Shown one piece after another: positions 1 through 6,569 of a stretch of DNA of 6,569 nucleotides (position 1 is the stretch's first letter; each line of letters begins with the position of its first letter). This DNA is from Candidatus Omnitrophota bacterium. GTDB lineage: Bacteria > Omnitrophota > Gorgyraeia > Zapsychrales > Zapsychraceae. The stretch spans positions 1 to 6,569 of the forward strand of contig JAGQKQ010000103.1 of NCBI GenBank assembly GCA_020430005.1. The letters run 5' to 3'. The notes beneath the pieces are model-generated. The model did no database searches and had not been told where the DNA came from. It was given only the letters and a program-made list of their open reading frames with translations. Made by a program: the position numbers and the translations under genes.

Positions 1-317
1 TTGAGATCATCAGTCTGAAAAACACCGCTATTGCTGGTATTCATGGTAGAAGTCATGGTATAAGTGATCCCATCAAGAGATTCCTGATAAGTAAAGACTC
101 CGGTAGGCGTAGGAGCCTGCTGATCAGTATAGGTTAGCGCTAATGTGCCAGCCGCCAGTAATTCTGCCTGAATACGCTGCACCTCAGACTCCGCGGTTTT
201 AACCTGAGAAACATTCATACTGGTTATACTCGTGGCCAAAACCATCATAACAATAATGACCATAAGTACCGTTACAAAGACAACACCATCCTGATTATGT
301 CTGAGTCTTCGAACCAT
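1..317 (-). CDS. PilX/GspK-like pilin-type protein (3' end missing)
   Basis: The gene runs off the left edge; 105 N-terminal residues are visible. It begins MVRRLRHNQDG, then a hydrophobic helix VVFVTVLMVIIVMMVLATSI (12-31), then a helix continuing to AESEVQRIQAELLAAGTLAL (42-61). This matches the layout of PilX and GspK minor pilins: basic leader, Gly before the helix (G11, a possible prepilin peptidase site), and an 'xxQAxxLAAGxxxL' stretch resembling the conserved AFQAAEAGL of PilX N-terminal domains. Position +5 after G11 is Thr16, not the Glu of major pilins; this fits GspK and several PilX proteins. The rest (62-105) is rich in Thr, Ser and Asn, as in secreted or surface-exposed domains. 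The start at 317 is supported by AGAGG (327-323) five bases upstream, next to the TGA of the zinc-ribbon gene. Likely role: minor or tip subunit of a type IV pilus or type II secretion pseudopilus. Confidence 0.75.
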   Translation of the reverse strand, partial: MVRRLRHNQDGVVFVTVLMVIIVMMVLATSITSMNVSQVKTAESEVQRIQAELLAAGTLALTYTDQQAPTPTGVFTYQESLDGITYTMTSTMNTSNSGVFQTDDL

Positions 318-327
318 TTTCGCCTCT
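318..327 (-). promoter_or_regulatory. Ribosome binding site of the PilX-like gene, on the upstream stop codon
   Basis: AGAGG (327-323) begins at the last base of the TGA of the zinc-ribbon gene and lies five bases before the ATG at 317. It decides the start of the pilin-like gene, because the competing ATG at 330-328 opens a frame that stops after 11 codons. The arrangement suggests translational coupling. Confidence 0.7.
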
Positions 328-572
328 CATTGTTCCGGCTGCTCTTGGGACAGCCTTTCAAAATAGTACTTGCATCGCGGACAGGTCACAACATCCTCTT
401 TACCGAAATAAAGAAAAACATACCCGCAATGAGGACAGCTTTCCAAATATCGGGTGTCCGTACCGCTATCAATATCTTCTTTATAATTATAAAATATCCA
501 TTTTACAAAAACAAGACAAATTGAAACTGTTATAAAAAGGGCTATGGCCAGTGAAATGTCAATTGATATCAT
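327..572 (-). CDS. Small membrane-anchored zinc-ribbon protein
   Basis: This 81-residue protein has one hydrophobic helix at about 6-28, followed by a short linker and a zinc ribbon: C46-P-H-C49 and C64-P-R-C67, each in a CPxC knuckle, separated by 14 residues. The fold should bind one zinc ion. With no basic residue before the helix and K24, K31 after it, the positive-inside rule suggests the ribbon faces the cytoplasm, but this is weak. The start ATG (572-570) lies inside the last codons of the preceding gene (14-nt overlap, different frame) and has no good Shine-Dalgarno, so translation probably depends on re-initiation after the upstream stop. No other in-frame start fits the membrane segment. 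The pilin-like gene follows after 9 nt. Its function is unknown; assembly, protein contact or metal-dependent regulation of the envelope system are all possible. It is real rather than a shadow because of the paired CPxC motifs and tight operon packing. Confidence 0.85.
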   Translation of the reverse strand: MISIDISLAIALFITVSICLVFVKWIFYNYKEDIDSGTDTRYLESCPHCGYVFLYFGKEDVVTCPRCKYYFERLSQEQPEQ

Positions 573-1020
573 CAGTCTGAAGACGCAATGGTTTGTAAGG
601 CATTGGCGTTAAATCGATTCCGATATCCTGGGCCGTGGAGCTTTTTTCGGACTCCCGAATATCTTCACTAAAGATGAGCTTTTGGGTAGCCTTTTGATCG
701 GCCACGACTTCTTCAGCCGGCCTCATGCCCTGAGGTTTATCCAAAACCACCATTTTGAAATCCTGCCCGGTCTTAACCATCATCACGCTGTCCAAAGAGG
801 TCAATTTATTCCCCTTTTTCTCTCCCAAAAGCGTTGGCCGTGAAACGTCTAATTCCTGGTCATCCAAAATAGCTCCCAAAAACGTAAATCCCGGCTTAAA
901 AGATTCAGCCTTCAAAGGAAATGTAAACACAAATAACTCAGAAACAATAATGTGAAAAAAACACGATAATCCGATCGAAACAGGAATGATAAACTTTAAC
1001 TGTTGATAAAAACGTTTCAT
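559..1020 (-). CDS. Short TonB-like single-pass membrane protein, function unknown
   Basis: I do not recognise this 153-residue protein as a named family. It has a short basic N-terminus (K2, R3, K9), one hydrophobic helix at about 10-34, and a hydrophilic, presumably periplasmic remainder. The helix contains S19-x3-H23 (SCFFH), the pattern of the TonB transmembrane helix, where the Ser and His face ExbB/ExbD; the later Leu of that signature is shifted by one. The segment after the helix (FKPGFTFLGAILDDQEL, 41-57) looks conserved-like. There is no proline-rich linker and no typical TonB C-terminal domain; residues 58-153 are charged and probably extended. It lies 15 nt after exbD, exactly where a tonB or tolA gene is expected, so I infer a transducer-like or regulatory role with the motor. 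It has no clear Shine-Dalgarno; an in-frame TGA four codons upstream (1032-1030) rules out a longer start. Its end overlaps the next gene by 14 nt. An alternative is an unrelated anchored protein. Confidence 0.8.
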   Translation of the reverse strand: MKRFYQQLKFIIPVSIGLSCFFHIIVSELFVFTFPLKAESFKPGFTFLGAILDDQELDVSRPTLLGEKKGNKLTSLDSVMMVKTGQDFKMVVLDKPQGMRPAEEVVADQKATQKLIFSEDIRESEKSSTAQDIGIDLTPMPYKPLRLQTDDIN

Positions 1021-1035
1021 ACGATGATTTCATAA

Positions 1036-1434
1036 CTATTCTTGATTGGTCGCGATATTGATCCGCTCAATTCCCAGATTACGGCACAAATCCCACACAT
1101 CCACAATCCGCCCCATCGATGCCCTGCGGTCGGCCTTAATTAACAATGGAAATTGTCTATTCGTTTTTTCTAACGTCTCTTTCAATTCTTTCAAGGTCAA
1201 GACCTTGTCGTTGAGATATAAAACATTTTCGCTGGTAATCGTAACAATATAATTTTCTTCCTTAACCACATCGCTTGTAATCGCCTTGGGCAGTTTAACA
1301 TTAATCCCCGACTGAAAGGTAAAGGATGATGACAACATAAAAAATATCAACAATTGAAAAATAACATCAATCAACGGCGCGATATCAATCTGTTTTAATC
1401 CGTATTCTAACTTTGTATGGCGTTTGAATTTCAT
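1036..1434 (-). CDS. exbD: ExbD/TolR-family biopolymer transport subunit
   Basis: This 132-residue single-pass inner-membrane protein is the partner of the ExbB-like channel. A short basic cytoplasmic tail (K2, K4, R5, K8) leads into one helix at about 18-39, IAPLIDVIFQLLIFFMLSS. D23 is at the place of the essential proton-carrying Asp of ExbD (D25 in E. coli) and TolR (D23). A periplasmic domain follows (about 45-128) with the family's beta/alpha pattern: a LYLNDK turn, the LKELKETLEK helix, the PLLIKADRRASMGRIVDVWDLCRNLGI segment and a final short strand. Length is normal for the family. AAGGA (1447-1443), partly inside the exbB stop codon, lies eight bases before the ATG, so its translation is probably coupled to exbB. 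The intergenic gap is 11 nt. Family assignment is secure; ExbD versus TolR is not decidable here. Confidence 0.95.
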   Translation of the reverse strand: MKFKRHTKLEYGLKQIDIAPLIDVIFQLLIFFMLSSSFTFQSGINVKLPKAITSDVVKEENYIVTITSENVLYLNDKVLTLKELKETLEKTNRQFPLLIKADRRASMGRIVDVWDLCRNLGIERINIATNQE

Positions 1435-1445
1435 ATTGGCTTTCC

Positions 1446-2099
1446 TTACAGCTTGCTTTCCGTCACATGTCCGACAAAATTCACCAATTCTGTCGCCGCC
1501 TTTTCCATATCTAAAATAAATTGGTTAATACGGCTTACGCAGTAGTTATACGCCACAAATGTAGGGATCGCGACGATTAATCCGGCAACCGTTGTTAACA
1601 GCGCTTCACCAATACTTCCTGCCAAATCGCCAGGCGTGACAGGATTTAACGCCGCTGATCTAATCTGAATTGTATTAAAACTTCCTATCATTCCCGCTAC
1701 CGTTCCCAAAAGTCCCAAAAGCGGCGCAATATGTGCTATTGTTGCCAAAGCACTCAAACGGCTTTCCAGCTTCGGAATTTCAAACAGACTGACATCCTCC
1801 ATACTTTCTTTCATATCTTCTTTGGAAGAGCCTGATTTAATAATTCCCGCCTTCAAAATCCGGGCAACCGGAGAACGATTTTGATCACAAATCTGGATAG
1901 ACTCTTTGATGCGGTTATTCTTAATCGCGTCAAAAACATCTTTTTTCAATTTACGGACATCCGTCTTAACCGACGAAAAATAGATCATTTTTTCAATTAC
2001 TATCGCCATGGCAATCAAAGAGCATAATAAAATCGGAAACATCAAAGGTCCTCCGATTTTTATCAATGTCCACGCATTCATTTCCCACACACTGTTCAT
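1446..2099 (-). CDS. exbB: ExbB/TolQ/MotA-family proton channel subunit
   Basis: This 217-residue inner-membrane protein forms, with the ExbD-like product of the next gene, a channel that turns proton flow into motion or force across the periplasm. Three membrane segments are visible: about 12-35, 117-141 and 160-186, with the usual large cytoplasmic stretch between the first and second (E36-K37-M38 at its start, the position of the common ER/EK pair of the family). The family core is clear: APLLGLLGTVAGMI at 125-138 and GEALLTTVAGLIVAIP at 164-179. By alignment from memory, T133, E165 and T170 correspond to the functional T148, E176 and T181 of E. coli ExbB, so the channel should be active. 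Length is close to TolQ and ExbB. It cannot be assigned to ExbB, TolQ or AglR-type motility motors from sequence alone; the symbol marks the family. The gene ends at TAA, which overlaps the ribosome binding site of exbD. Confidence 0.95.
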   Translation of the reverse strand: MNSVWEMNAWTLIKIGGPLMFPILLCSLIAMAIVIEKMIYFSSVKTDVRKLKKDVFDAIKNNRIKESIQICDQNRSPVARILKAGIIKSGSSKEDMKESMEDVSLFEIPKLESRLSALATIAHIAPLLGLLGTVAGMIGSFNTIQIRSAALNPVTPGDLAGSIGEALLTTVAGLIVAIPTFVAYNYCVSRINQFILDMEKAATELVNFVGHVTESKL

Positions 2100-2111
2100 C
2101 CTCTCCTCCTT
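2100..2111 (-). promoter_or_regulatory. Strong ribosome binding site of exbB
   Basis: AAGGAGG (2111-2105) lies five bases before the ATG at 2099. It is the strongest Shine-Dalgarno sequence in the window. It fixes the start at 2099 rather than at the in-frame Met7 codon at 2081, and suggests that the channel subunit is made at a higher rate than its neighbours. Confidence 0.85.
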
Positions 2112-2123
2112 AACATTTAAGCT

Positions 2124-4592
2124 CTAGTTCGAAACGTGCGCCTGAATCCATTCCAGCCGCTCCCGGGCGAACTTCGCCTGATCTGTTTTATAGGGAATAA
2201 TTTTTTCATAAACCTTTTTCGCTTCTGGCCAGTTTTCCTGATTTTCGAAAATTCTGGCAATCCGTAAATAAGATTTAATCACCCAATCCGTATTCTTAGA
2301 ATACAAATACGGAATCTTTAAGTATTCTTCAATAGCCGTGTCCTCTTTATTCCACAGCTCATAGGCGTCGGCCAGTAAAAACTGAATTTCTGCATCTTTT
2401 ATATCACTATATTTCGCTTCGGCCTTTAAAGCTTTTTTGTAAATGGCAACCGCATCTTTGTAGTTCTGATTCTTCAGATAAACTTCAGCTAATTTCACAT
2501 ACGCGTCCCGGCGAAAATCGGGTGAGGACGATATAATCTTCTGGTAAGTTTCCACAGCCGCTTCCGGTTCTAATTTTTGAGAGAAGATTTCGGCCGCCAG
2601 CAATTTGGCTTTGGCATACAATTCCCGGTTACGCTCCCGGTCGATATTATCCAGAACACTGACCGCTTTTTCCAAATCATCCTTGGCCCTGTAGGCCTGA
2701 CTCAATTCATAATAAACGGTATCAATCTGGTCATTATCCGGAAACACCTCGATACAATTTTCATAGTATTTAATCGCCTCGTCATAATTTGCGGCCTGTA
2801 AATAATAATCTCCCAGCCATATCAGCGCATCCCGGGCAATTTCGGAAGCGGCATACTTGGTAATAATTGTTTTCATCCGCTCAATCGCCTCTTCAGGAGA
2901 ATTCATTTTATAGTATGATTTTGCGATATGAAATTCCGCATTACGTCCGATGGCCTTTTGTTCCGGGTAATCAGCGAGAATGCTTTCAAAAACGGAAATG
3001 GCTTTTCGGTAATCCCCCAAATGGAAATGAGAAAGACCCAAAATATAATAAGCCTCGGCGTGAAACTCACTGGACTCGGACAAAGTATCTAAAAAGAGCA
3101 TGATCTGTTCCCGCGCCGCCGCCCAATCCTGTTTTTTAAAATACGCTACAGCCAGATAATACTTTATGTCGTTGAGATAGCGGCTCTCCGGAAAATGGAC
3201 CTTTAAATTCTGAAACGCCAGTGTGGCTGCCGAGATTTCATCCATCTTTAACAAGGCCACCCCCTGACGATACTGGACATAGTCTACATAAGCACTGTCG
3301 GGATACTCTTTTAAAATTCCGTCATAAATTTCCACGGCTTTTTCCAATTCATTCATATCCTGATAAGCATCGCCAATTTGCGTTAACGCGCTGATCTTAA
3401 CGGTTGTGCTTTTTGTTTTATTTTTGATTTTTTCAAAATTCGCAACGGCTTCATCAATATCACCGGCTTTTAAATACGCCCAGGCCAATCCAAAATAAGC
3501 CTTTTCTATAATATCCTCTCTCTCTGTCTGCTCGGATAAATTCTCAATTAACCGTTCATAACTTAAAATGGCCTTTGGATAATCGTGCAGTAAATAATAA
3601 ATGTTAGCCTGACCCAGACGCGCTTCAGCAATACGCGCGCTGTCGGGAAACTGCTGAATAAGATAGGTATAAGCTTCCAGAGCCTTTCGTTGATCTCCCA
3701 TCTCCGAATACAACGTCGCCTGCCCAAGATAGATATCATCGGTCATAATATTTTTCTCATCAGCAAATTCAAAGGCTTCGATAAAATATTTTTCGGCCAG
3801 CAAAAACTTTTCCAGCTTTAAATAACTCCAACCAAGACTGACCTTCGACATTAACGTAAGCCTGTTTTCATACGATTTCTCCGCGGCTTTGGCATAGTAC
3901 GTCACCGCGTCCAGATAATCTTCCATATAGTAATACGCCTCTCCAATGAAAAAATAGGCCTCGGCCAGACGGGTCGACTGCGGAAAACGGATAATGTACT
4001 TCCGAAAATAATCAATTGTCGATTCGTAGGAGTGCAGATTAAACTCAGCCTCGCCCAATTTAAAAGCGGCATCCTCGCTGGACTGATGGGTAGGGAATTT
4101 CTGAATTAATTGAAGGAAATATTCCTGGGCCTTTTTATACTGCTGTTGTTCAAAATAAGACCAGCCTAAAGAATACAACGCCTGCGGCGTATAAACAGAA
4201 TCCGGATAGACATCTATCAATTGACGATAATGTTTTTCAGCCTGACGGTAATCGGCTCCTTTTAGATATGTTTCTCCTATCCAAAAAAGGGTCGCGTCCT
4301 TAAGCTCGCTGTACTGTAATAACCCTTCAAAAACATCATACGCTTTTAGATATTGCTTTTTGAAAAAATAACATTGTCCGAGCAAAAGGTTTGCCTGAAC
4401 ACGTTTTTCGGTACTTGGAAATTCCGCCAGTAACTGATCAATATAACGGATCGCCACATCATAGAAACCGTCTTCAAAGGCCTTTTGAGCGACAATAAAG
4501 AGCTCCTTGTCATCCTGTTGAGCGTGAACGGCAACCGGACCCGCAAACAGACTAAGGATTAAAAATAGAGAAAAATACCGTTTGGAAAGCAT
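2124..4592 (-). CDS. Large exported TPR-repeat protein (about 21 TPR units)
   Basis: This 822-residue protein is predicted to be exported to the periplasm and to act as a protein-binding scaffold. Residues 1-24 form a signal peptide: basic start (K4, R5), hydrophobic core and a V-H-A cleavage site before Q25. No lipobox cysteine is present. Residues 29 to about 802 are tandem TPR-like helical hairpins with a period of about 34-38; I count about 21 (starting near 29, 64, 101, 137, 174, 209, 249, 285, 323, 364, 400, 438, 475, 512, 549, 586, 625, 659, 695, 734 and 771). Many units end in [FY]-P-[DEQ]-[SN] (for example at 129-132, 203-206, 315-318, 430-433, 467-470), the style of envelope TPR proteins such as BamD and YbgF/CpoB. 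There is no catalytic domain. The ATG at 4592 is chosen because it begins the signal peptide and lies six bases after a TATAAT box; it has no Shine-Dalgarno. The exbB gene follows after 24 nt, which suggests a role with that motor. The exact partner is unknown. Confidence 0.9.
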   Translation of the reverse strand: MLSKRYFSLFLILSLFAGPVAVHAQQDDKELFIVAQKAFEDGFYDVAIRYIDQLLAEFPSTEKRVQANLLLGQCYFFKKQYLKAYDVFEGLLQYSELKDATLFWIGETYLKGADYRQAEKHYRQLIDVYPDSVYTPQALYSLGWSYFEQQQYKKAQEYFLQLIQKFPTHQSSEDAAFKLGEAEFNLHSYESTIDYFRKYIIRFPQSTRLAEAYFFIGEAYYYMEDYLDAVTYYAKAAEKSYENRLTLMSKVSLGWSYLKLEKFLLAEKYFIEAFEFADEKNIMTDDIYLGQATLYSEMGDQRKALEAYTYLIQQFPDSARIAEARLGQANIYYLLHDYPKAILSYERLIENLSEQTEREDIIEKAYFGLAWAYLKAGDIDEAVANFEKIKNKTKSTTVKISALTQIGDAYQDMNELEKAVEIYDGILKEYPDSAYVDYVQYRQGVALLKMDEISAATLAFQNLKVHFPESRYLNDIKYYLAVAYFKKQDWAAAREQIMLFLDTLSESSEFHAEAYYILGLSHFHLGDYRKAISVFESILADYPEQKAIGRNAEFHIAKSYYKMNSPEEAIERMKTIITKYAASEIARDALIWLGDYYLQAANYDEAIKYYENCIEVFPDNDQIDTVYYELSQAYRAKDDLEKAVSVLDNIDRERNRELYAKAKLLAAEIFSQKLEPEAAVETYQKIISSSPDFRRDAYVKLAEVYLKNQNYKDAVAIYKKALKAEAKYSDIKDAEIQFLLADAYELWNKEDTAIEEYLKIPYLYSKNTDWVIKSYLRIARIFENQENWPEAKKVYEKIIPYKTDQAKFARERLEWIQAHVSN

Positions 4593-4598
4593 TTCGTT

Positions 4599-4627
4599 AT
4601 TATAGAGAGTTTTAGACGAGTTTTCAA
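4599..4627 (-). promoter_or_regulatory. Sigma70-type promoter overlapping the uvrA stop codon
   Basis: On the minus strand, TTGAAA (4627-4622, five of six matches to the -35 consensus) is followed by exactly 17 nt and then TATAAT (4604-4599, perfect -10). The -35 box contains the uvrA TGA stop (4626-4624). Only six nucleotides (AACGAA) separate the -10 box from the ATG of the TPR gene at 4592. A start point seven bases past the -10 box would be the A of that ATG, giving a leaderless mRNA. This fits the lack of any Shine-Dalgarno sequence before that gene. The boxes are seen directly; promoter activity and the start point are inferred. It probably drives the whole envelope operon to the left. 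Confidence 0.75.
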
Positions 4628-6569
4628 CTGGTGGTTTTCAGGATTTTTCGCAGGTATTGGGCGGTATAAGAGGTTTTATGCTTGGCCAGCTCCTCCGGAG
4701 ATCCGGCAAAAACAACCGTCCCCCCTTTATCGCCACCGTCCGGTCCCAAATCGATAATGTAATCCGCATTTTTAATGACATCCAGATTGTGTTCAATAAT
4801 TAAAATCGTATTGCCTTTGTCCACAAGGCGCTGCAAAACTCCAAGCAACTTTTCAATATCGGCAAAATGAAGCCCGGTTGTCGGCTCATCCATAATATAA
4901 AACGTGTTTCCCGTTGAACGCTTGCACAATTCACTGGCTAACTTCACACGCTGCGCTTCTCCACCGGACAAAGTCGTCGCCTGCTGCCCTAACCGGATAT
5001 ATCCCAATCCGACATCCATTAAGGTCTCCAGCGTATTTTTAATTCTCGGAATATTTTCAAACAACTGGCAGGCATCTTCCACGGACATATTGAGTACATC
5101 ATCAATATTATGTCCTTTGTAACGAACTTCCAGGGTTTGATCATTGAAACGCTTGCCTTTGCATAACTCACATTCCACATAGACATCCGGGAGAAAATGC
5201 ATTTCGATTTTCTTAATACCATCCCCCTGACAGGCTTCACAACGTCCGCCTTTCACGTTAAAACTAAACCGTCCGGGTTTATATCCCTGCATTTTGGATT
5301 CCGGCAGCTGACTAAACAAATCCCGAATGTGGCTGAAGACACCCGTATAAGTCGCCGGATTAGAACGCGGCGTCCGTCCAATCGGCGATTGATCCACTTC
5401 AATAATTTTATCAATATGTTCAATGCCGGTAATCTTTTTATGTTTCCCCGGTTTCTCCTTGGCGTTATACAACTTTTGTGCCAACGCTTTATATAACACC
5501 TCATCCACCAACGTTGACTTCCCTGAACCTGAAACACCCGTAACACAAACCAAAGTACGCATAGGAACTTTAATATCAACATTCTTTAAATTATTTTCCT
5601 GCGCGCCAGTAATGGTTAAAAATTCTGTATTTTTGATATCCCGCCGCTCTTTAGGAACTTCGATTGTCCGTTTCCCGCTGAGATATTGTCCGGTTAAAGA
5701 TTTCTTGGCTTTTAGCAAGCCATTCGTTTTTCCCGCGTAAATAATTTCACCGCCGTATTCTCCGGCCCCTGGACCAAGATCAATCACATAGTCGGATTTA
5801 CGGATAGTATCTTCATCATGTTCGACAACAATCAATGTATTTCCGATATCCCGAAGCGCGTGCAATGTCGCCAGCAAACGGTCATTATCTTTCTGATGCA
5901 ATCCGATACTCGGTTCATCCAGAATATAAACAACTCCCACCAGCCCCGAACCCACCTGTGTGGCCAAACGGATACGTTCTGCCTCTCCTCCGGATAGCGT
6001 GGAACTCTTTCGATTCAACGTTAGATAATCCAATCCTACATTGATACAAAAATCCAAACGCCGCTGAATTTCTTTCAAAATCGGTGCGGCGATGATTTGA
6101 TGGTCCTTTTTAAGCTGAAGGCCGGCAAAAAACTCTTTTGTTTCTTTAATAGAAAATGTGGCTAGCTCGGCAATATTTGTTTTATTAATTTTGACGGCCA
6201 AGGCTTCTTTCCGTAATCGCTGTCCGTTACAAGAAGGACACGGCAATTCCGACATGTATTTGGAAATTTCATCTTTTAGCCAGTCGCTGTCCGTTTCCCG
6301 GAACATCCGTTCCATGTAGGGAACAACCCCTTCGTACTCTTTATTCCATATGACGTCATTCGTTCCGTATAAAGCTTTCTTTAAAAATGTCTTCGGTAAT
6401 TTATGATAAGGAAGCTGCGGATCAATCTCATACATCTGGGCGAATTCCCGCATGACCGCACGAAAATACATTAAATAACTTCGCCGTCCCCGCCGGTAGG
6501 GTGCGATCGCGTTAACCCAGGCTTTTTCCGGGTCCGGCACTAATAAATCCGGATCAATTTCCATATTTG
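4624..6569 (-). CDS. uvrA: UvrA, excinuclease ABC subunit A (5' end missing)
   Basis: UvrA is the DNA-damage-sensing ATPase of nucleotide excision repair; as a dimer it finds lesions and loads UvrB. The reading frame continues off the right edge. About 647 residues are visible, against about 940 in E. coli UvrA, so roughly 290 N-terminal residues (first Walker A and first zinc module) are missing. The ATG at 6564 is an internal methionine, not the start. Counting from it: a CPSCNGQRLR element at 109-118; first ABC signature LSGGEAERIRLA at 190-201; first Walker B VVYILDEPS at 211-219 with switch His249; second Walker A GVSGSGKST at 343-351; the C-terminal zinc finger C442-x2-C445-x19-C465-x2-C468; second signature LSGGEAQRVKLA at 532-543; second Walker B FYIMDEPTTGLH at 555-566 with His592. 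All key residues seen are intact. It ends at a TGA 31 nt before the TPR gene. Identification is very secure; nothing in it is unusual. Confidence 0.98.
   Translation of the reverse strand, partial: NMEIDPDLLVPDPEKAWVNAIAPYRRGRRSYLMYFRAVMREFAQMYEIDPQLPYHKLPKTFLKKALYGTNDVIWNKEYEGVVPYMERMFRETDSDWLKDEISKYMSELPCPSCNGQRLRKEALAVKINKTNIAELATFSIKETKEFFAGLQLKKDHQIIAAPILKEIQRRLDFCINVGLDYLTLNRKSSTLSGGEAERIRLATQVGSGLVGVVYILDEPSIGLHQKDNDRLLATLHALRDIGNTLIVVEHDEDTIRKSDYVIDLGPGAGEYGGEIIYAGKTNGLLKAKKSLTGQYLSGKRTIEVPKERRDIKNTEFLTITGAQENNLKNVDIKVPMRTLVCVTGVSGSGKSTLVDEVLYKALAQKLYNAKEKPGKHKKITGIEHIDKIIEVDQSPIGRTPRSNPATYTGVFSHIRDLFSQLPESKMQGYKPGRFSFNVKGGRCEACQGDGIKKIEMHFLPDVYVECELCKGKRFNDQTLEVRYKGHNIDDVLNMSVEDACQLFENIPRIKNTLETLMDVGLGYIRLGQQATTLSGGEAQRVKLASELCKRSTGNTFYIMDEPTTGLHFADIEKLLGVLQRLVDKGNTILIIEHNLDVIKNADYIIDLGPDGGDKGGTVVFAGSPEELAKHKTSYTAQYLRKILKTTS

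Noticed and set aside
297..524. Plus-strand open reading frames such as 297-524, 755-955, 2577-2801 and 5423-5740.
   Set aside because: They lie opposite well-supported minus-strand genes, show no recognisable domains and have atypical compositions; they are shadows.
6..581. A 14-base exact repeat, ATCATCAGTCTGAA, at 6-19 and 568-581.
   Set aside because: Both copies encode Gln-Thr-Asp-Asp in the same frame of two different genes; there is no flanking similarity, so it is most likely chance.
961..964. Possible lipoprotein cysteine (C20) in the TonB-like protein.
   Set aside because: The residues before it (G17, L18, S19) do not fit a lipobox, which needs Leu or a similar residue at -3, and the cysteine lies in the middle of the helix, with the S-x3-H pattern.
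1021..1065. A promoter before the TonB-like gene, from TATGAA and an upstream TTGAGC.
   Set aside because: The boxes match poorly and are about 30 nt apart, far from the usual 17; the gene is better explained as part of the operon.
4593..4623. A terminator between uvrA and the TPR gene.
   Set aside because: The gap has no GC-rich hairpin followed by a T run; read-through from uvrA into the operon remains possible.
6562..6564. The ATG at 6564 as the true uvrA start.
   Set aside because: The frame stays open to the window edge, and the sequence EIDPDLLVPDP is an internal UvrA segment that normally follows the first zinc module.

Overview
The window is a compact stretch with every gene on the minus strand, so it reads from right to left. 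The likely source is a Gram-negative (diderm) bacterium: there is an ExbB/ExbD-type proton channel, an exported TPR protein with a signal peptide, and a pilin-like protein. GC is moderate to low by eye. The combination of ExbBD, a short TonB-like protein, a small membrane-anchored zinc ribbon and a PilX-like protein is reminiscent of uncultivated diderm lineages such as Omnitrophota. That is a weak, memory-based guess; no marker in the window settles it.

Layout in reading order: (1) uvrA, the 3' two thirds or so, entering from the right edge and ending at 4624. (2) A 31-nt gap holding a near-consensus sigma70-type promoter whose -35 box overlaps the uvrA stop codon and whose predicted start point falls on the ATG of the next gene. 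(3) An 822-residue exported protein made almost wholly of about 21 TPR units. (4) An ExbB/TolQ/MotA-family channel subunit. (5) An ExbD/TolR-family subunit. (6) A 153-residue single-pass membrane protein in the position a TonB gene would take, with a TonB-like S-x3-H in its membrane helix but no recognisable TonB C-terminal domain. (7) An 81-residue membrane-anchored zinc-ribbon protein whose start overlaps the preceding gene by 14 nt. (8) The 5' end of a PilX/GspK-like pilin-type protein running off the left edge.

From the TPR gene leftwards the genes are separated by 24, 11, 15, -14 and 9 nt, so they look like one operon. Two of the start sites have a Shine-Dalgarno sequence on or beside the previous stop codon, which suggests translational coupling. 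My working model is a proton-motive-force-driven envelope machine: ExbB and ExbD form the motor, the short TonB-like protein may be its transducer or a regulator, the large TPR protein is a periplasmic scaffold, and the operon continues into pilus-like genes. UvrA is ordinary nucleotide-excision repair and is probably an unrelated upstream neighbour.

No stretch longer than 300 bases lacks a gene. I saw no tRNA, rRNA, CRISPR array, insertion sequence or convincing intrinsic terminator.
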